Notes under the pieces: model-generated | What the model was told of the DNA's origin: nothing | The model's database searches: none | What the model saw: only the letters and a program-made list of their open reading frames with translations | Position numbers and translations under genes: made by a program | From: Pseudomonas sp. ATCC PTA-122608 | GTDB lineage: Bacteria; Pseudomonadota; Gammaproteobacteria; Pseudomonadales; Pseudomonadaceae | Direction: 5' to 3' | Assembly (NCBI RefSeq): GCF_001952855.1 | Contig: NZ_LPNO01000006.1 | Coordinates: forward strand, 250,780 to 314,779 | Length of the DNA stretch: 64,000 nt | In this document: in pieces, positions 16,362 to 24,495 of the stretch | Position numbering within the stretch: the stretch's first letter is position 1 | Layout of the letters: each line of letters opens with the position of its first letter

Positions 16362-18534
16362 AGCTGAACACGCTGCCCTGCCCCAGCACGCTTTCAGCCC
16401 ACAAAGTGCCGCCGTGGGCCTCGATGATGCCGTGGGAAATATACAACCCCAGCCCACTGCCGGTGGGGTTGCCCTCGCGGGAGGTCCAGTAGCGATCGAA
16501 GATATACGGCAGTTGCGCCGGCTGGATGCCGATGCCGTTGTCACACACCCGAAACAACACCTCGTCCCCCGCCGCCTCGGCAATCACCTCGATCACGCCG
16601 CCCACCGGCGTGAACTTCAGGGCGTTGCCCAGCAGGTTGGAAAACACCTGGAACAAACGCTCCGGGTCGGCCTGCACACACAGCCCCGCAGCAGATCGCC
16701 AGGTCAGGTCCACACCCTTGGCGGCTGCCAGTGGCTGCCACATTGAGCAGATTTGTTCCTGGGTCGCCGCCACATCGAGCTGTTGCAGTGACACGCTGTA
16801 GCGCCCGGCCTCGATGCGCGAGATATCGATCAAGTCTTCCAACAGCGTGTTCATGCGGGAAGTAGCGTTTTGCATGGTTTCAATCGCGGAGGAGAGGCGC
16901 CGGTTAGCCTTGCTGTCATCGGCGGGCACCATGCTGCGCATCATGCCGCATTGCATCAGCAGGATCGTCAGCGGGCTGCGCAGGTCATGGGAGACCACCG
17001 CCACCAGTTCATCACGCGCCTGTACAGCTTTATGTTCGCGCTGAACCTGGCGTGCGAGGTCGTGTTCCAGGGCATTGCGCCGCAGGCTCTCCACCGCTTT
17101 CAACTCCGAGAGCGACCAATACAGCGCCTTGCCGTCGACCTGCTGCTTCCACAGTTCAAACGACAGGCGCGGGCTCAAGGTCGTGGCGCCCGGTTCCCGA
17201 TGTTTGACCGGCTGGCCGCTCCACTCCACCGTGGACTTGACCTCCGGACGAAACCACATCACCGCGTTGTCCACCGGCTTGGGCAGACAAAATGCCAACA
17301 GGCCGCTGGCGTGGGCCTGATAAGCCGCCGCCGGCAGGAAATCCACAGACAATTGATGGCTGTGCACCACGCCTTTGCCCTGCCCGCGTACCCATTGGTA
17401 CAACCCGTGGATCTCAACACGTGTGGGGCAAACACCGAAGACATGCAGGCGCTCCTCCACCAGTATCGCCAGGCCACCGGCGGCGGTCAGGTCCAGCAGC
17501 GTTTGCGCATACGGCAACAGGCTTTCCATCACATCGCACTGGTCCGCAGTCATGGCGGCGACCAACGCTTCGATCATCGCCGCGTTCTCTTGCTGCTGGC
17601 GCCGCTCCTGCTGCTCCTGGAGCAAGGTGATCTGCATCGACAACAGCTGGCCGATGCTGGTACAGGCCGTGCGCAGTTCATGGGGCACGCGCAACGGCTC
17701 ACGATGACCACAGGTGATCAGGCCCCAGAGCTGGTCGTCCTTGAGCAGCGAAATGCTCATGGAGGAACGCACACCCATGTTCTTCAGATAGTGGCAGTGC
17801 ACCGGCGACACGCTGCGCAATACGGCGAAGCTGAGGTCCAGGGGCTGGCCGTTGTCGGGGCGCAGGGCCGGCAGGATAGGCACCGGCTGGTACTCGGCGT
17901 CGGGAATCGCGCGGATCCAGTTCAGCCGGTACAACTCGCGAGCCTGGGGCGGGATGTCCGAGGCGGGAAAACACAGGCCCAGGTACGGCTGCATGCCTTC
18001 GCTTAGCGCCTCGCCGATGACCTTGCCGTGGCCTTCCTGCTCGAAGCGGTACAAGGTGACCCGGTCATAGCCGGTGAGGCTGCGAATCTCGGTGACGCAG
18101 GTCTGGTACAAACCCTCGAGCGTCTTGGTCGACTGCAAGCGACGCAGCGTGCGGGCGAGTTGTCCGACGGCGCGGTGCTCAAGGGTCATCGCCCGCTCCA
18201 GCTCGAGGAACAGCAGGCCCTGATGACGATGCAGAAGGATGTCGTAGGCATAGCCATCAAGCGTCAGTTGGTGCATCTCATCTTCATCGGCGTCCAGGTC
18301 CGCCAGGGCACGGCTCACCTGCGCCGCCGCCTCGCTGCCAAGCACATTGGCCAGCGCCTGGCCCGACGCGCTTTCCGCACCCAGGCCCAAGGCGACGGCG
18401 AGGTTGCTGCTGGCTTGCAGTACCTCAAGCGCCGGCTCGCTCAGCGTCAACAACAACCCGTGAGGCTGGATCGAGCCCGGAATATGGATGGGTTCGCTGG
18501 CGCAATCGTCGATCAGCGTATCGACCGTGCTCAT
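16339..18534 (-). CDS. bphP: Bacteriophytochrome histidine kinase
   Basis: The 731-residue red/far-red light sensor has PAS, GAF, PHY, HisKA and ATPase domains in order. Cys11 in DDCASEP is at the N-terminal position that binds biliverdin in bacteriophytochromes. PASDIP (190-195) is in the GAF domain, and PRLSF (455-459) is the PHY tongue motif. His516 in VVSHDLRSP is the phosphorylation site, followed by the N box NLLGNALKF, DNGIGI and GSGLGL. The ATG at 18534 overlaps the bphO stop by four bases; a longer frame upstream lies inside bphO. No response regulator is adjacent, so the phospho-acceptor is elsewhere. Confidence 0.95.
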   Translation of the reverse strand: MSTVDTLIDDCASEPIHIPGSIQPHGLLLTLSEPALEVLQASSNLAVALGLGAESASGQALANVLGSEAAAQVSRALADLDADEDEMHQLTLDGYAYDILLHRHQGLLFLELERAMTLEHRAVGQLARTLRRLQSTKTLEGLYQTCVTEIRSLTGYDRVTLYRFEQEGHGKVIGEALSEGMQPYLGLCFPASDIPPQARELYRLNWIRAIPDAEYQPVPILPALRPDNGQPLDLSFAVLRSVSPVHCHYLKNMGVRSSMSISLLKDDQLWGLITCGHREPLRVPHELRTACTSIGQLLSMQITLLQEQQERRQQQENAAMIEALVAAMTADQCDVMESLLPYAQTLLDLTAAGGLAILVEERLHVFGVCPTRVEIHGLYQWVRGQGKGVVHSHQLSVDFLPAAAYQAHASGLLAFCLPKPVDNAVMWFRPEVKSTVEWSGQPVKHREPGATTLSPRLSFELWKQQVDGKALYWSLSELKAVESLRRNALEHDLARQVQREHKAVQARDELVAVVSHDLRSPLTILLMQCGMMRSMVPADDSKANRRLSSAIETMQNATSRMNTLLEDLIDISRIEAGRYSVSLQQLDVAATQEQICSMWQPLAAAKGVDLTWRSAAGLCVQADPERLFQVFSNLLGNALKFTPVGGVIEVIAEAAGDEVLFRVCDNGIGIQPAQLPYIFDRYWTSREGNPTGSGLGLYISHGIIEAHGGTLWAESVLGQGSVFSFRISAGG

Positions 18535-19118
18535 CGCAATACCCCACAGTGGGCAAGCCACTGCTCGAAACACAGGAAGGTCGACTCGGCGACCTTCACC
18601 GCCTCCAAACGGTCGACCGGGGTTTGCAACGGGTAAAGACAATCAAGGAAGCGCTGCCACAGAGCGCTGGTTTGCGCTCCGTACACATTCATGAACGCGC
18701 CGCCATTGGTGGAGCCCACGCCAATCTTGATCTCGATCAGGTCCCGCAACACTTGGCCGCCGAGGGTTGCGCCTTCCAGCACGTAGAGGGCGCCCAAGGC
18801 CTGGGCCACGTTGGTGATGGCGGGCAGTTCAGGGCATATCGGCAAGGCGTCGATCTGCGGGTTTTCCAGGCCCAGCGCCCGCAAATCAGCCTGCAAGTAC
18901 GGGGTTTTGCTGCGCCGCCCCCATTCCAGGTCAGGGATGATTTCACCCCACGGCGCCAGGGCTCGCTCCAGCGGTTGATAGAAACCATAGTAGGCGCCCA
19001 TCAGCTCGCGATAAAGCGCCAGGTCCATGCGGGAAAACGGCAGCCGGGTATCGAGGCGTCGATGCAGCGCAGCGGTCGCCGCGCGTAATTCGACAAGGAC
19101 AGGAGGTAGTGAATTCAT
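18531..19118 (-). CDS. bphO: Heme oxygenase for biliverdin synthesis
   Basis: This 195-residue all-helical protein is a bacterial heme oxygenase that opens heme to biliverdin, the chromophore of the adjacent phytochrome. His19 in AALHRRLD is the proximal heme ligand. GALYVLEGATLGGQVL is the distal helix with its flexible glycines. It is the first gene of the bphO-bphP operon and overlaps bphP by four bases, so chromophore and apoprotein are made together. Confidence 0.93.
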   Translation of the reverse strand: MNSLPPVLVELRAATAALHRRLDTRLPFSRMDLALYRELMGAYYGFYQPLERALAPWGEIIPDLEWGRRSKTPYLQADLRALGLENPQIDALPICPELPAITNVAQALGALYVLEGATLGGQVLRDLIEIKIGVGSTNGGAFMNVYGAQTSALWQRFLDCLYPLQTPVDRLEAVKVAESTFLCFEQWLAHCGVLR

Positions 19119-19247
19119 GGGTGTGCGTACGCCGGAAGGGTCGAAACCGCGACGTAGAGGCCTAGGATCAAGACACTGCGCAATGGACTATGAGTAACAT
19201 AGCACCTTGGTACAAAACCGTACCCATTCGTTCAAACAGGCTCAACT

Positions 19248-20216
19248 TCAACCGGGTGAGGAAAAACGTTCGCGATACGCCTGGGGCGTGATCGACACCG
19301 CCCGCAGGAAGCTGCGGCGCATGGTTTCTTCGCAGCCAAAGCCGCAGTGCACGGCAATACGTTTGATCGACGCGCTGCTGTCGGCCAGTTGCCGGCGGGC
19401 GGTCTCCACGCGGATCAACTCGACCGCCCGCGCGGGCGTCTGGCCGGTTTCGGCGCGGTAGTGGCGCACGAAACTGCGCTCGCTCATGCCCGCCTGGGCG
19501 GCCAGTGTGGCGATGTTCAAATCGAGGGTCAGGTGTTCGGCGATCCAGGCGTGCAACTCTGCAAAACGGCTGCCGCCCTTTTGCAGGGACAAGGTCACGC
19601 TGAACTGCGATTGCCCACCGGGGCGCTTGAGAAATACCACCAGGTGCCGCGCCACTTCCAGGGCCACGGCGCGGCCCAGGTCCTCTTCCACCAGCGCCAG
19701 GCACAAATCGATGCCAGCAGTCACGCCGGCGGAGGTCCACAGGTTGCCCTGCTGGATAAAAATCGGGTTGGCCTCCACGGTCAGTTCCGGGTGTTTGAGC
19801 GCGAGTTCTTCGCAGCGGGTCCAGTGGGTCACCACGCGGCGGCCGTCGAGCAAACCACTGGCGGCCAGCAGAAAGGCGCCGGTGCACACTGAGGTCATGC
19901 GCCTTGACTGGGTGGCTTTTTGGCGAACCCAGTCCACCAACGCCGGGTCTTCGGCGGCGCCGTATACGCCCCAGCCACCGGCGATCACCAGGGTGTCGCA
20001 CGGCGCGTCGGCGGCCGGCAGCGGCTCGGCCACCAGCGCCAGGCCCGCCGAGGTCATCACCGGCTCGGCTTGCGCGGCGATCACACTGACCGCATAGGGC
20101 AACGGCAAGCCTTGCTGGCGCGCCAGGTCATTGGCCGAGGCAAACACTTGCAAGGGCCCGGTGACGTCGAGCACCTGCACATTGGGGAACGCGAGCACGT
20201 TGATGATTCTGGGCAT
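19248..20216 (-). CDS. GlxA-type regulator: DJ-1/PfpI domain plus AraC DNA-binding domain
   Basis: The 322-residue protein has an N-terminal DJ-1/PfpI-like domain (LAFPNVQVLDVTGPLQVF, TSVCTGAFLLAASGLL, THWTRCEEL) and a C-terminal AraC domain with two helix-turn-helix units (IATLAAQAGMSERSFVRHYRAETG and KRIAVHCGFGCEETMRRSF). The ATG at 20216 gives MPRIINVLAFPN; a TTG at 20255 would add 13 unlikely residues. It is divergent from the isonitrile hydratase gene, which shares the same DJ-1 domain, and is its most likely regulator. Confidence 0.88.
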   Translation of the reverse strand: MPRIINVLAFPNVQVLDVTGPLQVFASANDLARQQGLPLPYAVSVIAAQAEPVMTSAGLALVAEPLPAADAPCDTLVIAGGWGVYGAAEDPALVDWVRQKATQSRRMTSVCTGAFLLAASGLLDGRRVVTHWTRCEELALKHPELTVEANPIFIQQGNLWTSAGVTAGIDLCLALVEEDLGRAVALEVARHLVVFLKRPGGQSQFSVTLSLQKGGSRFAELHAWIAEHLTLDLNIATLAAQAGMSERSFVRHYRAETGQTPARAVELIRVETARRQLADSSASIKRIAVHCGFGCEETMRRSFLRAVSITPQAYRERFSSPG

Positions 20217-20306
20217 GATTGGCGTGATTCGTGGGCTCAATGGCGTATGCGCCAAAGCCTAGGTGACTAAAGTGAAGCCGTCCATCCCTTTATCAGGCGT
20301 ATTCCC

Positions 20307-20987
20307 ATGACCTTGCAGATCGGCTTTTTGTTGTTCCCTGGCATCCAGCAACTGGACCTCACCGGCCCCTACGACGTGCTGGGATCGCTGCCGGACGTGA
20401 AACTGCACCTGGTGTGGAAGGACCTGGCGCCGGTCACCTCCAGCACCGGATTGGTCTTTACCCCGAGCACCACCTACGAGGAGTGCCCAACGCTGGATGT
20501 GATCTGCGTGCCCGGCGGCTCAGGGGTCGGCGCGTTGATGGAGGATGAGCAAACCCTGGCGTTTCTCAAGGTGCAGTCCCAGACCGCACGTTACGTGACC
20601 TCGGTGTGCACCGGCTCCCTGGTACTGGGCGCAGCGGGCTTGTTGCGCGGGCGTCGGGCAACCACTCACTGGGCCTACCACGATATGCTCGCCCCGCTGG
20701 GCGCGATCCCGGTGCAGGAGCGCGTGGTGCGTGACGGCAACCTGTTGACCGGTGGCGGGATTACCGCCGGGATCGACTTTGCCCTGACCCTGGCGGCCGA
20801 GCTGTACAACGAAGCGGCGGCGCAACTGGTGCAGTTGCAGATTGAATATGCCCCGGCACCACCACTCAATGCAGGCCGGCCAGAAACCGCGCCGCCGCAT
20901 GTGCTGGAGGAAGCCCGCAAACGCACCGCCGAGTCGCGCAAGACAAGGGGTGAAATCGTGGCACGCGCGGCTGCACGGCTGGGTTAA
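20307..20987 (+). CDS. inhA: Isonitrile hydratase (DJ-1/PfpI family)
   Basis: This 226-residue protein matches isonitrile hydratase, which adds water to isonitriles (R-NC) to give N-substituted formamides. Asp17 in QQLDLTG and Cys101 in TSVCTGS fall at the positions of the residues described as essential in the Pseudomonas putida enzyme. The glycine-rich VPGGSGVG and GGGITAGID segments complete the fold. It is cytoplasmic and likely protects against isonitrile antibiotics or uses them as nutrients. Its end overlaps the convergent ABM gene by four bases. Confidence 0.85.
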   Translation: MTLQIGFLLFPGIQQLDLTGPYDVLGSLPDVKLHLVWKDLAPVTSSTGLVFTPSTTYEECPTLDVICVPGGSGVGALMEDEQTLAFLKVQSQTARYVTSVCTGSLVLGAAGLLRGRRATTHWAYHDMLAPLGAIPVQERVVRDGNLLTGGGITAGIDFALTLAAELYNEAAAQLVQLQIEYAPAPPLNAGRPETAPPHVLEEARKRTAESRKTRGEIVARAAARLG

Positions 20988-21325
20988 GCATTCGCATGCC
21001 CGTGGCGGTCGGCGGGCACCAGATGCCCGATCGTTCCGTCCCCGTAGGCCCGCTCCACTTTGGAAATCACCACGTGATAACCGCCGTACCACCGGCGGTA
21101 CAGACGCTTGGCTTCCAGGTGGGTCGGGTGGCTGGCAAAGGCGCGGATTGACGCTTCATCACGCCAGTAATAACTGGCGTTGATCAAACGCCCATCCGCC
21201 GAGTGCCACGACTCGGCCCCCACGTATCCCGGCAGCCTTGCCGCCAGTGCGTCGATCAAATCCGTGAGGCGCTGGAACTCGTCATCCCGTTCACCAGGCT
21301 TGTAGATAAAGGCTGCGATGTACAT
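20984..21325 (-). CDS. Antibiotic biosynthesis monooxygenase (ABM)-fold protein
   Basis: The 113-residue protein has the dimeric ferredoxin-like ABM fold, seen in MYIAAFIYKPGERD, LPGYVGAESWHSADG and ASYYWRDEASIRAFASHPTHLEAK. Members include cofactor-free monooxygenases, heme-degrading enzymes and stress proteins, so the activity is open. It ends convergently with inhA and starts 27 bases after the LysE-type gene, possibly as its operon partner. Confidence 0.8.
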   Translation of the reverse strand: MYIAAFIYKPGERDDEFQRLTDLIDALAARLPGYVGAESWHSADGRLINASYYWRDEASIRAFASHPTHLEAKRLYRRWYGGYHVVISKVERAYGDGTIGHLVPADRHGHANA

Positions 21326-21352
21326 GGGTAACGTCCTTTTATAAGTGGGATT

Positions 21353-21982
21353 TCACGTCGGGCGAGACATCAATGCCAACCGTATGGCCAGCACCATCAG
21401 CACGCTCGCCAGGCCCCATTTCTGTAAGCCTGCGCTGCCCGATTTGCCGGCAAAAAACCGGCTGAGCGCCCCGCCGAAGATTCCCAGCACGGCATGAAAG
21501 ACACCGCTGATCAATGTCAGGATGATCCCCAGCACCACCAGTTGCAGCGCGATGGGCCCCGCCTCGGGGCTGACGAATTGCGGCAGGAACACCATGAAAA
21601 ACAGCAACGCCTTGGGGTTGAGCAAACTGTTGAGCATCGCCCGCACAAACACCCGGCCCAGCGGCACGCGGGTGACGTGGGACGTATCCAGGGCGGGCGT
21701 TTTTTGCAGGGTCTTGAACACCAGCCACAGCAGGTACAACACCCCGGCGTAGCGAATCAGGTCAAAGGCCGGCGGCCAACTGGCGACCAGTGCGGTCACG
21801 CCGGTCGCGGTCAGTGCCGTGAGCAGCAGGTCCGCCACACTGATGCCCAACCCGGACGCCACGCCGCCACGCCAGCCATAGGTCACACCGTGGCTGATGA
21901 CGAAAGCCATGTTCGGCCCCGGGGATAACAACAGCAGCAGAACTGCACCAGAGAAAACAGCCAGCGTTGCGAGGTCGATCAT
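21353..21982 (-). CDS. LysE/RhtB-family amino acid exporter
   Basis: The 209-residue protein is an inner-membrane exporter with about six hydrophobic helices and the family motif LLSPGPNMAFVISHGVTYGWRGGVASGLGI near the N-terminus. LysE/RhtB proteins export amino acids or related metabolites. The ATG at 21982 gives the normal length; a longer frame starts at 22039 but its extra residues lack family similarity. It is divergent from a MocR regulator with 94 bases between, a common pairing in which the regulator controls export of an amino acid-like compound. Confidence 0.88.
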   Translation of the reverse strand: MIDLATLAVFSGAVLLLLLSPGPNMAFVISHGVTYGWRGGVASGLGISVADLLLTALTATGVTALVASWPPAFDLIRYAGVLYLLWLVFKTLQKTPALDTSHVTRVPLGRVFVRAMLNSLLNPKALLFFMVFLPQFVSPEAGPIALQLVVLGIILTLISGVFHAVLGIFGGALSRFFAGKSGSAGLQKWGLASVLMVLAIRLALMSRPT

Positions 21983-22076
21983 GCTCAAGCCATCCACCGG
22001 GAAAGCCTGTAGATTAATCAGCTCACCTGATACAAACAAAAAATTGATCTAGATACGCTTTACACGGGAACACGCC

Positions 22077-23402
22077 ATGGCTCAGGTCCGCTACAAACTG
22101 ATCGTCGATGAACTGGCCACGCGGATTCGCGCCGGAAAATTGCCGCCGGGCACCCAGTTGCCGACCGTGCGCAGCCTGATGAACAGCCATCGCATTGCTC
22201 TGGCGACGGCGTTGCGGGTGTACAGCGAGCTGGAGGCCAGTGGTCTGGTAGTGGGTGAGCCAGGGCGCGGCACGTTTGTGCGCGACACCACCCTGCTGCG
22301 AGGCATGGGCCTGGTGCAACAACCGCTGCAACCGGGCACCGTGGACCTGAGCCTGAACTACCCTTCGCTGCCCGGCCAGGCCGAAATGCTGCGAGACGGT
22401 TTGCGCGCCATCGCCGCCTCGGGCGACCTCGATGCCCTGCTGCATTCTGCCCCTCAGGGTGGCCGCGCCCATGAGCGGCAGACGGCGGCGCGGCACCTGC
22501 GCAATCGGCAGATTCGCGTGGGTGGCGAGCAGGTGCTGATCGTCAACGGGGCGCAGCAAGGTCTCTCTATCAGCCTGATGGCGTTGCTGCAACCGGGGGA
22601 TGTGTTGGCGGTTGATGCGCTGACGTATCCCGGGTTGAAAACCCTGGCCCAATCCCAGCGCATAGACCTGGAGCCTCTGCCGCAACCCGCTGGCCATACT
22701 GATCTGGATGCGCTGGAGGCCTTGTGCAAACGGCGCCCGGTGCGGGCGTTTTATTGCATGCCCACCCTGCACAATCCGCTGGGCACGGTAATGAGCGAAA
22801 CCGACCGCCAACGCCTTGCAGTGTTGGCTGAGCGCTACGATTTTCTACTGGTCGAAGACGGCGCCTACGCCTTTCTCGCAGAGCCGGCGCCCAAGCCGTT
22901 GTTCACCTATGCGCCGTTGCGCACGGTGTACGTGTCCGGCCTGTCGAAGAGCGTAGCGTCGGGGTTGCGGGTGGGGTTTATCGTGGCGCCCAAAGCGTGG
23001 GTACCGGCGCTGGAGCAAGCGATTCGCGTCTCGACCTGGAGCACACCGACGCTCACGGTGAACCTGGCCTGCCGTTGGATCGAGTCCGGCGCGGTGGATA
23101 CGCTGGAGGAACAGAAGCGTCAGGATGCGCGCCAGCGCCAGGCGCTGGCCCGGGAGGTATTGCGAGGGTTTGAGGTGATTGCGCATCCGGCGTCGTATTA
23201 CCTGTGGCTGGTGTTGCCGGAAGGTCTGCGGGCGGATGCAGTGGTGGCTGCGCTGGAGGGCCAGGGTGTGCGCGTCACCAGCGCAGAGCCGTTTGCCTGT
23301 ACGGCCCATGTGCCGCATGCGTTGCGGGTGGCGTTGGGGTCGATTGATTTGGCAACGTTGAGATTAGCCTTGGGGAAAATTCGCGAGGCAATTCGGATAT
23401 GA
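22077..23402 (+). CDS. MocR-family regulator (GntR helix-turn-helix fused to aminotransferase domain)
   Basis: The 441-residue protein has a GntR-type winged helix at residues 5-70 (LATRIRAGKLPPGTQLPTVRSLM, EPGRGTFV) followed by a class I aminotransferase domain. Lys291 in YVSGLSKSVASG is the PLP-binding lysine, and PTLHNPLG and VEDGAYA are other cofactor-site segments. MocR proteins sense amino acid-like ligands through PLP. Its target is probably the divergent LysE-type exporter and perhaps the ABM gene behind it. The start has GGGA upstream. Confidence 0.9.
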   Translation: MAQVRYKLIVDELATRIRAGKLPPGTQLPTVRSLMNSHRIALATALRVYSELEASGLVVGEPGRGTFVRDTTLLRGMGLVQQPLQPGTVDLSLNYPSLPGQAEMLRDGLRAIAASGDLDALLHSAPQGGRAHERQTAARHLRNRQIRVGGEQVLIVNGAQQGLSISLMALLQPGDVLAVDALTYPGLKTLAQSQRIDLEPLPQPAGHTDLDALEALCKRRPVRAFYCMPTLHNPLGTVMSETDRQRLAVLAERYDFLLVEDGAYAFLAEPAPKPLFTYAPLRTVYVSGLSKSVASGLRVGFIVAPKAWVPALEQAIRVSTWSTPTLTVNLACRWIESGAVDTLEEQKRQDARQRQALAREVLRGFEVIAHPASYYLWLVLPEGLRADAVVAALEGQGVRVTSAEPFACTAHVPHALRVALGSIDLATLRLALGKIREAIRI

Positions 23403-23475
23403 ATAAAGGGCCAGCAGGGTAAATCCCTTTGATTTGCGGGACGTTTCCGAGACAATCTTTCGGCCTTGTGCCTGT

Positions 23476-23700
23476 TGGAACCGGTGGCTAGTCTTCGCCC
23501 CTTCACTGCTCATCAGTGAACGGGTTTAGTCGCCCGGTTCTGAAAAGGCGCATGGTCCCATCATGAGGTTTTATGGTGGCTGTGCGCAGGGCACCTTCGG
23601 GTGCGCCGGGTTTTTCCTTTTCGGCCGGTCGACTAACCTGCGTACAGCCGCCACCCTACGTTTAGTCGCGAAGGGCCGGCTCCTTAACCGAAAAGGAGCT
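23476..23700 (+). ncRNA. Candidate structured regulatory leader RNA
   Basis: The 303-base gap upstream of the DUF3077/DUF6124-type gene holds several strong helices. 23478-23484 pairs with 23534-23540 and encloses a hairpin at 23498-23524. 23575-23590 pairs with 23637-23655 (16 base pairs, one bulge) and encloses a perfect GCACC-TTCG-GGTGC hairpin at 23591-23604. The Shine-Dalgarno AAGGAG is in a 7-bp hairpin (23679-23685 with 23693-23699). CCTTTTCGG (23616-23624) can instead pair with CCGAAAAGG (23688-23696). CGACTAA (23630-23636) can pair with either of two TTAGTCG copies (23526, 23662). This looks like a switch that controls translation of the next gene. Confidence 0.6.
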
Positions 23701-23705
23701 ACACC

Positions 23706-24008
23706 ATGAATAAAGCCGTCCCCGACCCACCCAGCGACCTGCTGAAAAACCGCGCCGCGTTCAATCGCGCACTCGAACACTACCTGCCCTCCCAGGGCTT
23801 CCACACGGTGAACGAAGACCTGAGCTTCGAAGACTCCCTGCTCTACACCGCCAGCCTGCTCAGCAGCGCCTCGGCCACCGCCCTCGACTGCGGCGAACTG
23901 CTGCAAAGCCCCGAGCGGGCGAAGTTATTGGCGGTGTGGCATTTGCTGGAAATAGCCAAGACCACCGTCGACCGGTCGATTGAGTGCTTGCACTTGCGCA
24001 AGGCTTAG
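23706..24008 (+). CDS. Pseudomonas small protein, DUF3077/DUF6124-like
   Basis: This 100-residue protein resembles small proteins of unknown function restricted largely to Pseudomonas. It has an N-terminal proline-rich segment (NKAVPDPPSD), then helices including FNRALEHYLPSQGF and LLYTASLLSSASATALDCGELL and AVWHLLEIAKTTVDRSIECL. It has no signal peptide or membrane helix. Its ribosome binding site AAGGAG is buried in a hairpin in a structured leader, so it is probably regulated at translation. It lies just before the psl leader on the same strand, but no functional link is evident. Confidence 0.7.
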   Translation: MNKAVPDPPSDLLKNRAAFNRALEHYLPSQGFHTVNEDLSFEDSLLYTASLLSSASATALDCGELLQSPERAKLLAVWHLLEIAKTTVDRSIECLHLRKA

Positions 24009-24300
24009 CAACATCCGAACTGACCGACATTTTTGAAAAGCGATCTTCAAGCTTAGTACCGCACCCATGTGGTGACGGACTCACGTCCTCACCACTCGTC
24101 GCTTGTCCCCGAAAAACCCCGCGTCCTACCTCCGTCAAAAAAAGGTTTTCCTCCCCGGCAGGAAATTTCCCAAATTTGTTCCTACACTCCAAAACGCCAG
24201 CATTTTGTTCTCGAAAAACCCGAGAGCTCGACCAAGACAGTCAACAATCTGTCACGTCGACGAGTAGATAATGTGTCTAGACCGATACCCTTATAAAAAA

Positions 24301-24314
24301 GTCAAAACCTTGAC
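24301..24314. promoter_or_regulatory. Candidate FleQ box upstream of psl
   Basis: GTCAAAACCTTGAC is a GTCAA-N4-TTGAC palindrome similar to the FleQ-binding consensus. FleQ controls psl and pel transcription in response to c-di-GMP in P. aeruginosa. It lies 182 bases before the pslA start. The rest of 24009-24495 is AT-richer non-coding leader. Confidence 0.5.
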
Positions 24315-24461
24315 GAATAGGGAAAAGAGAACCATCATTTAGCCATTACCTCGCAAATTCCCTGCAAATAGATAGGTAATTGCGTATTACCCAGCGAAGC
24401 AAGCCGTTCGTCTGGCGCCACTTATAAAGCAAGCCCTGCCTTTATGGATGAGCAGCCAAAC

Positions 24462-24490
24462 AAGGAAGCCCTGGTGTGCAATGAGGGATG
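24462..24490 (+). promoter_or_regulatory. pslA translation start region with possible RsmA sites and hairpin
   Basis: The chosen pslA start at 24496 follows GAGGG (24483-24487). CCCT at 24469-24472 can pair with AGGG at 24484-24487 and mask this site, and AAGGAAG (24462-24468) and GAGGGAT contain GGA motifs of the kind bound by RsmA. In P. aeruginosa psl mRNA is controlled by RsmA and a blocking structure. Here the stem is only four base pairs, so the case is suggestive. Confidence 0.35.
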
Positions 24491-24495
24491 TTTTT

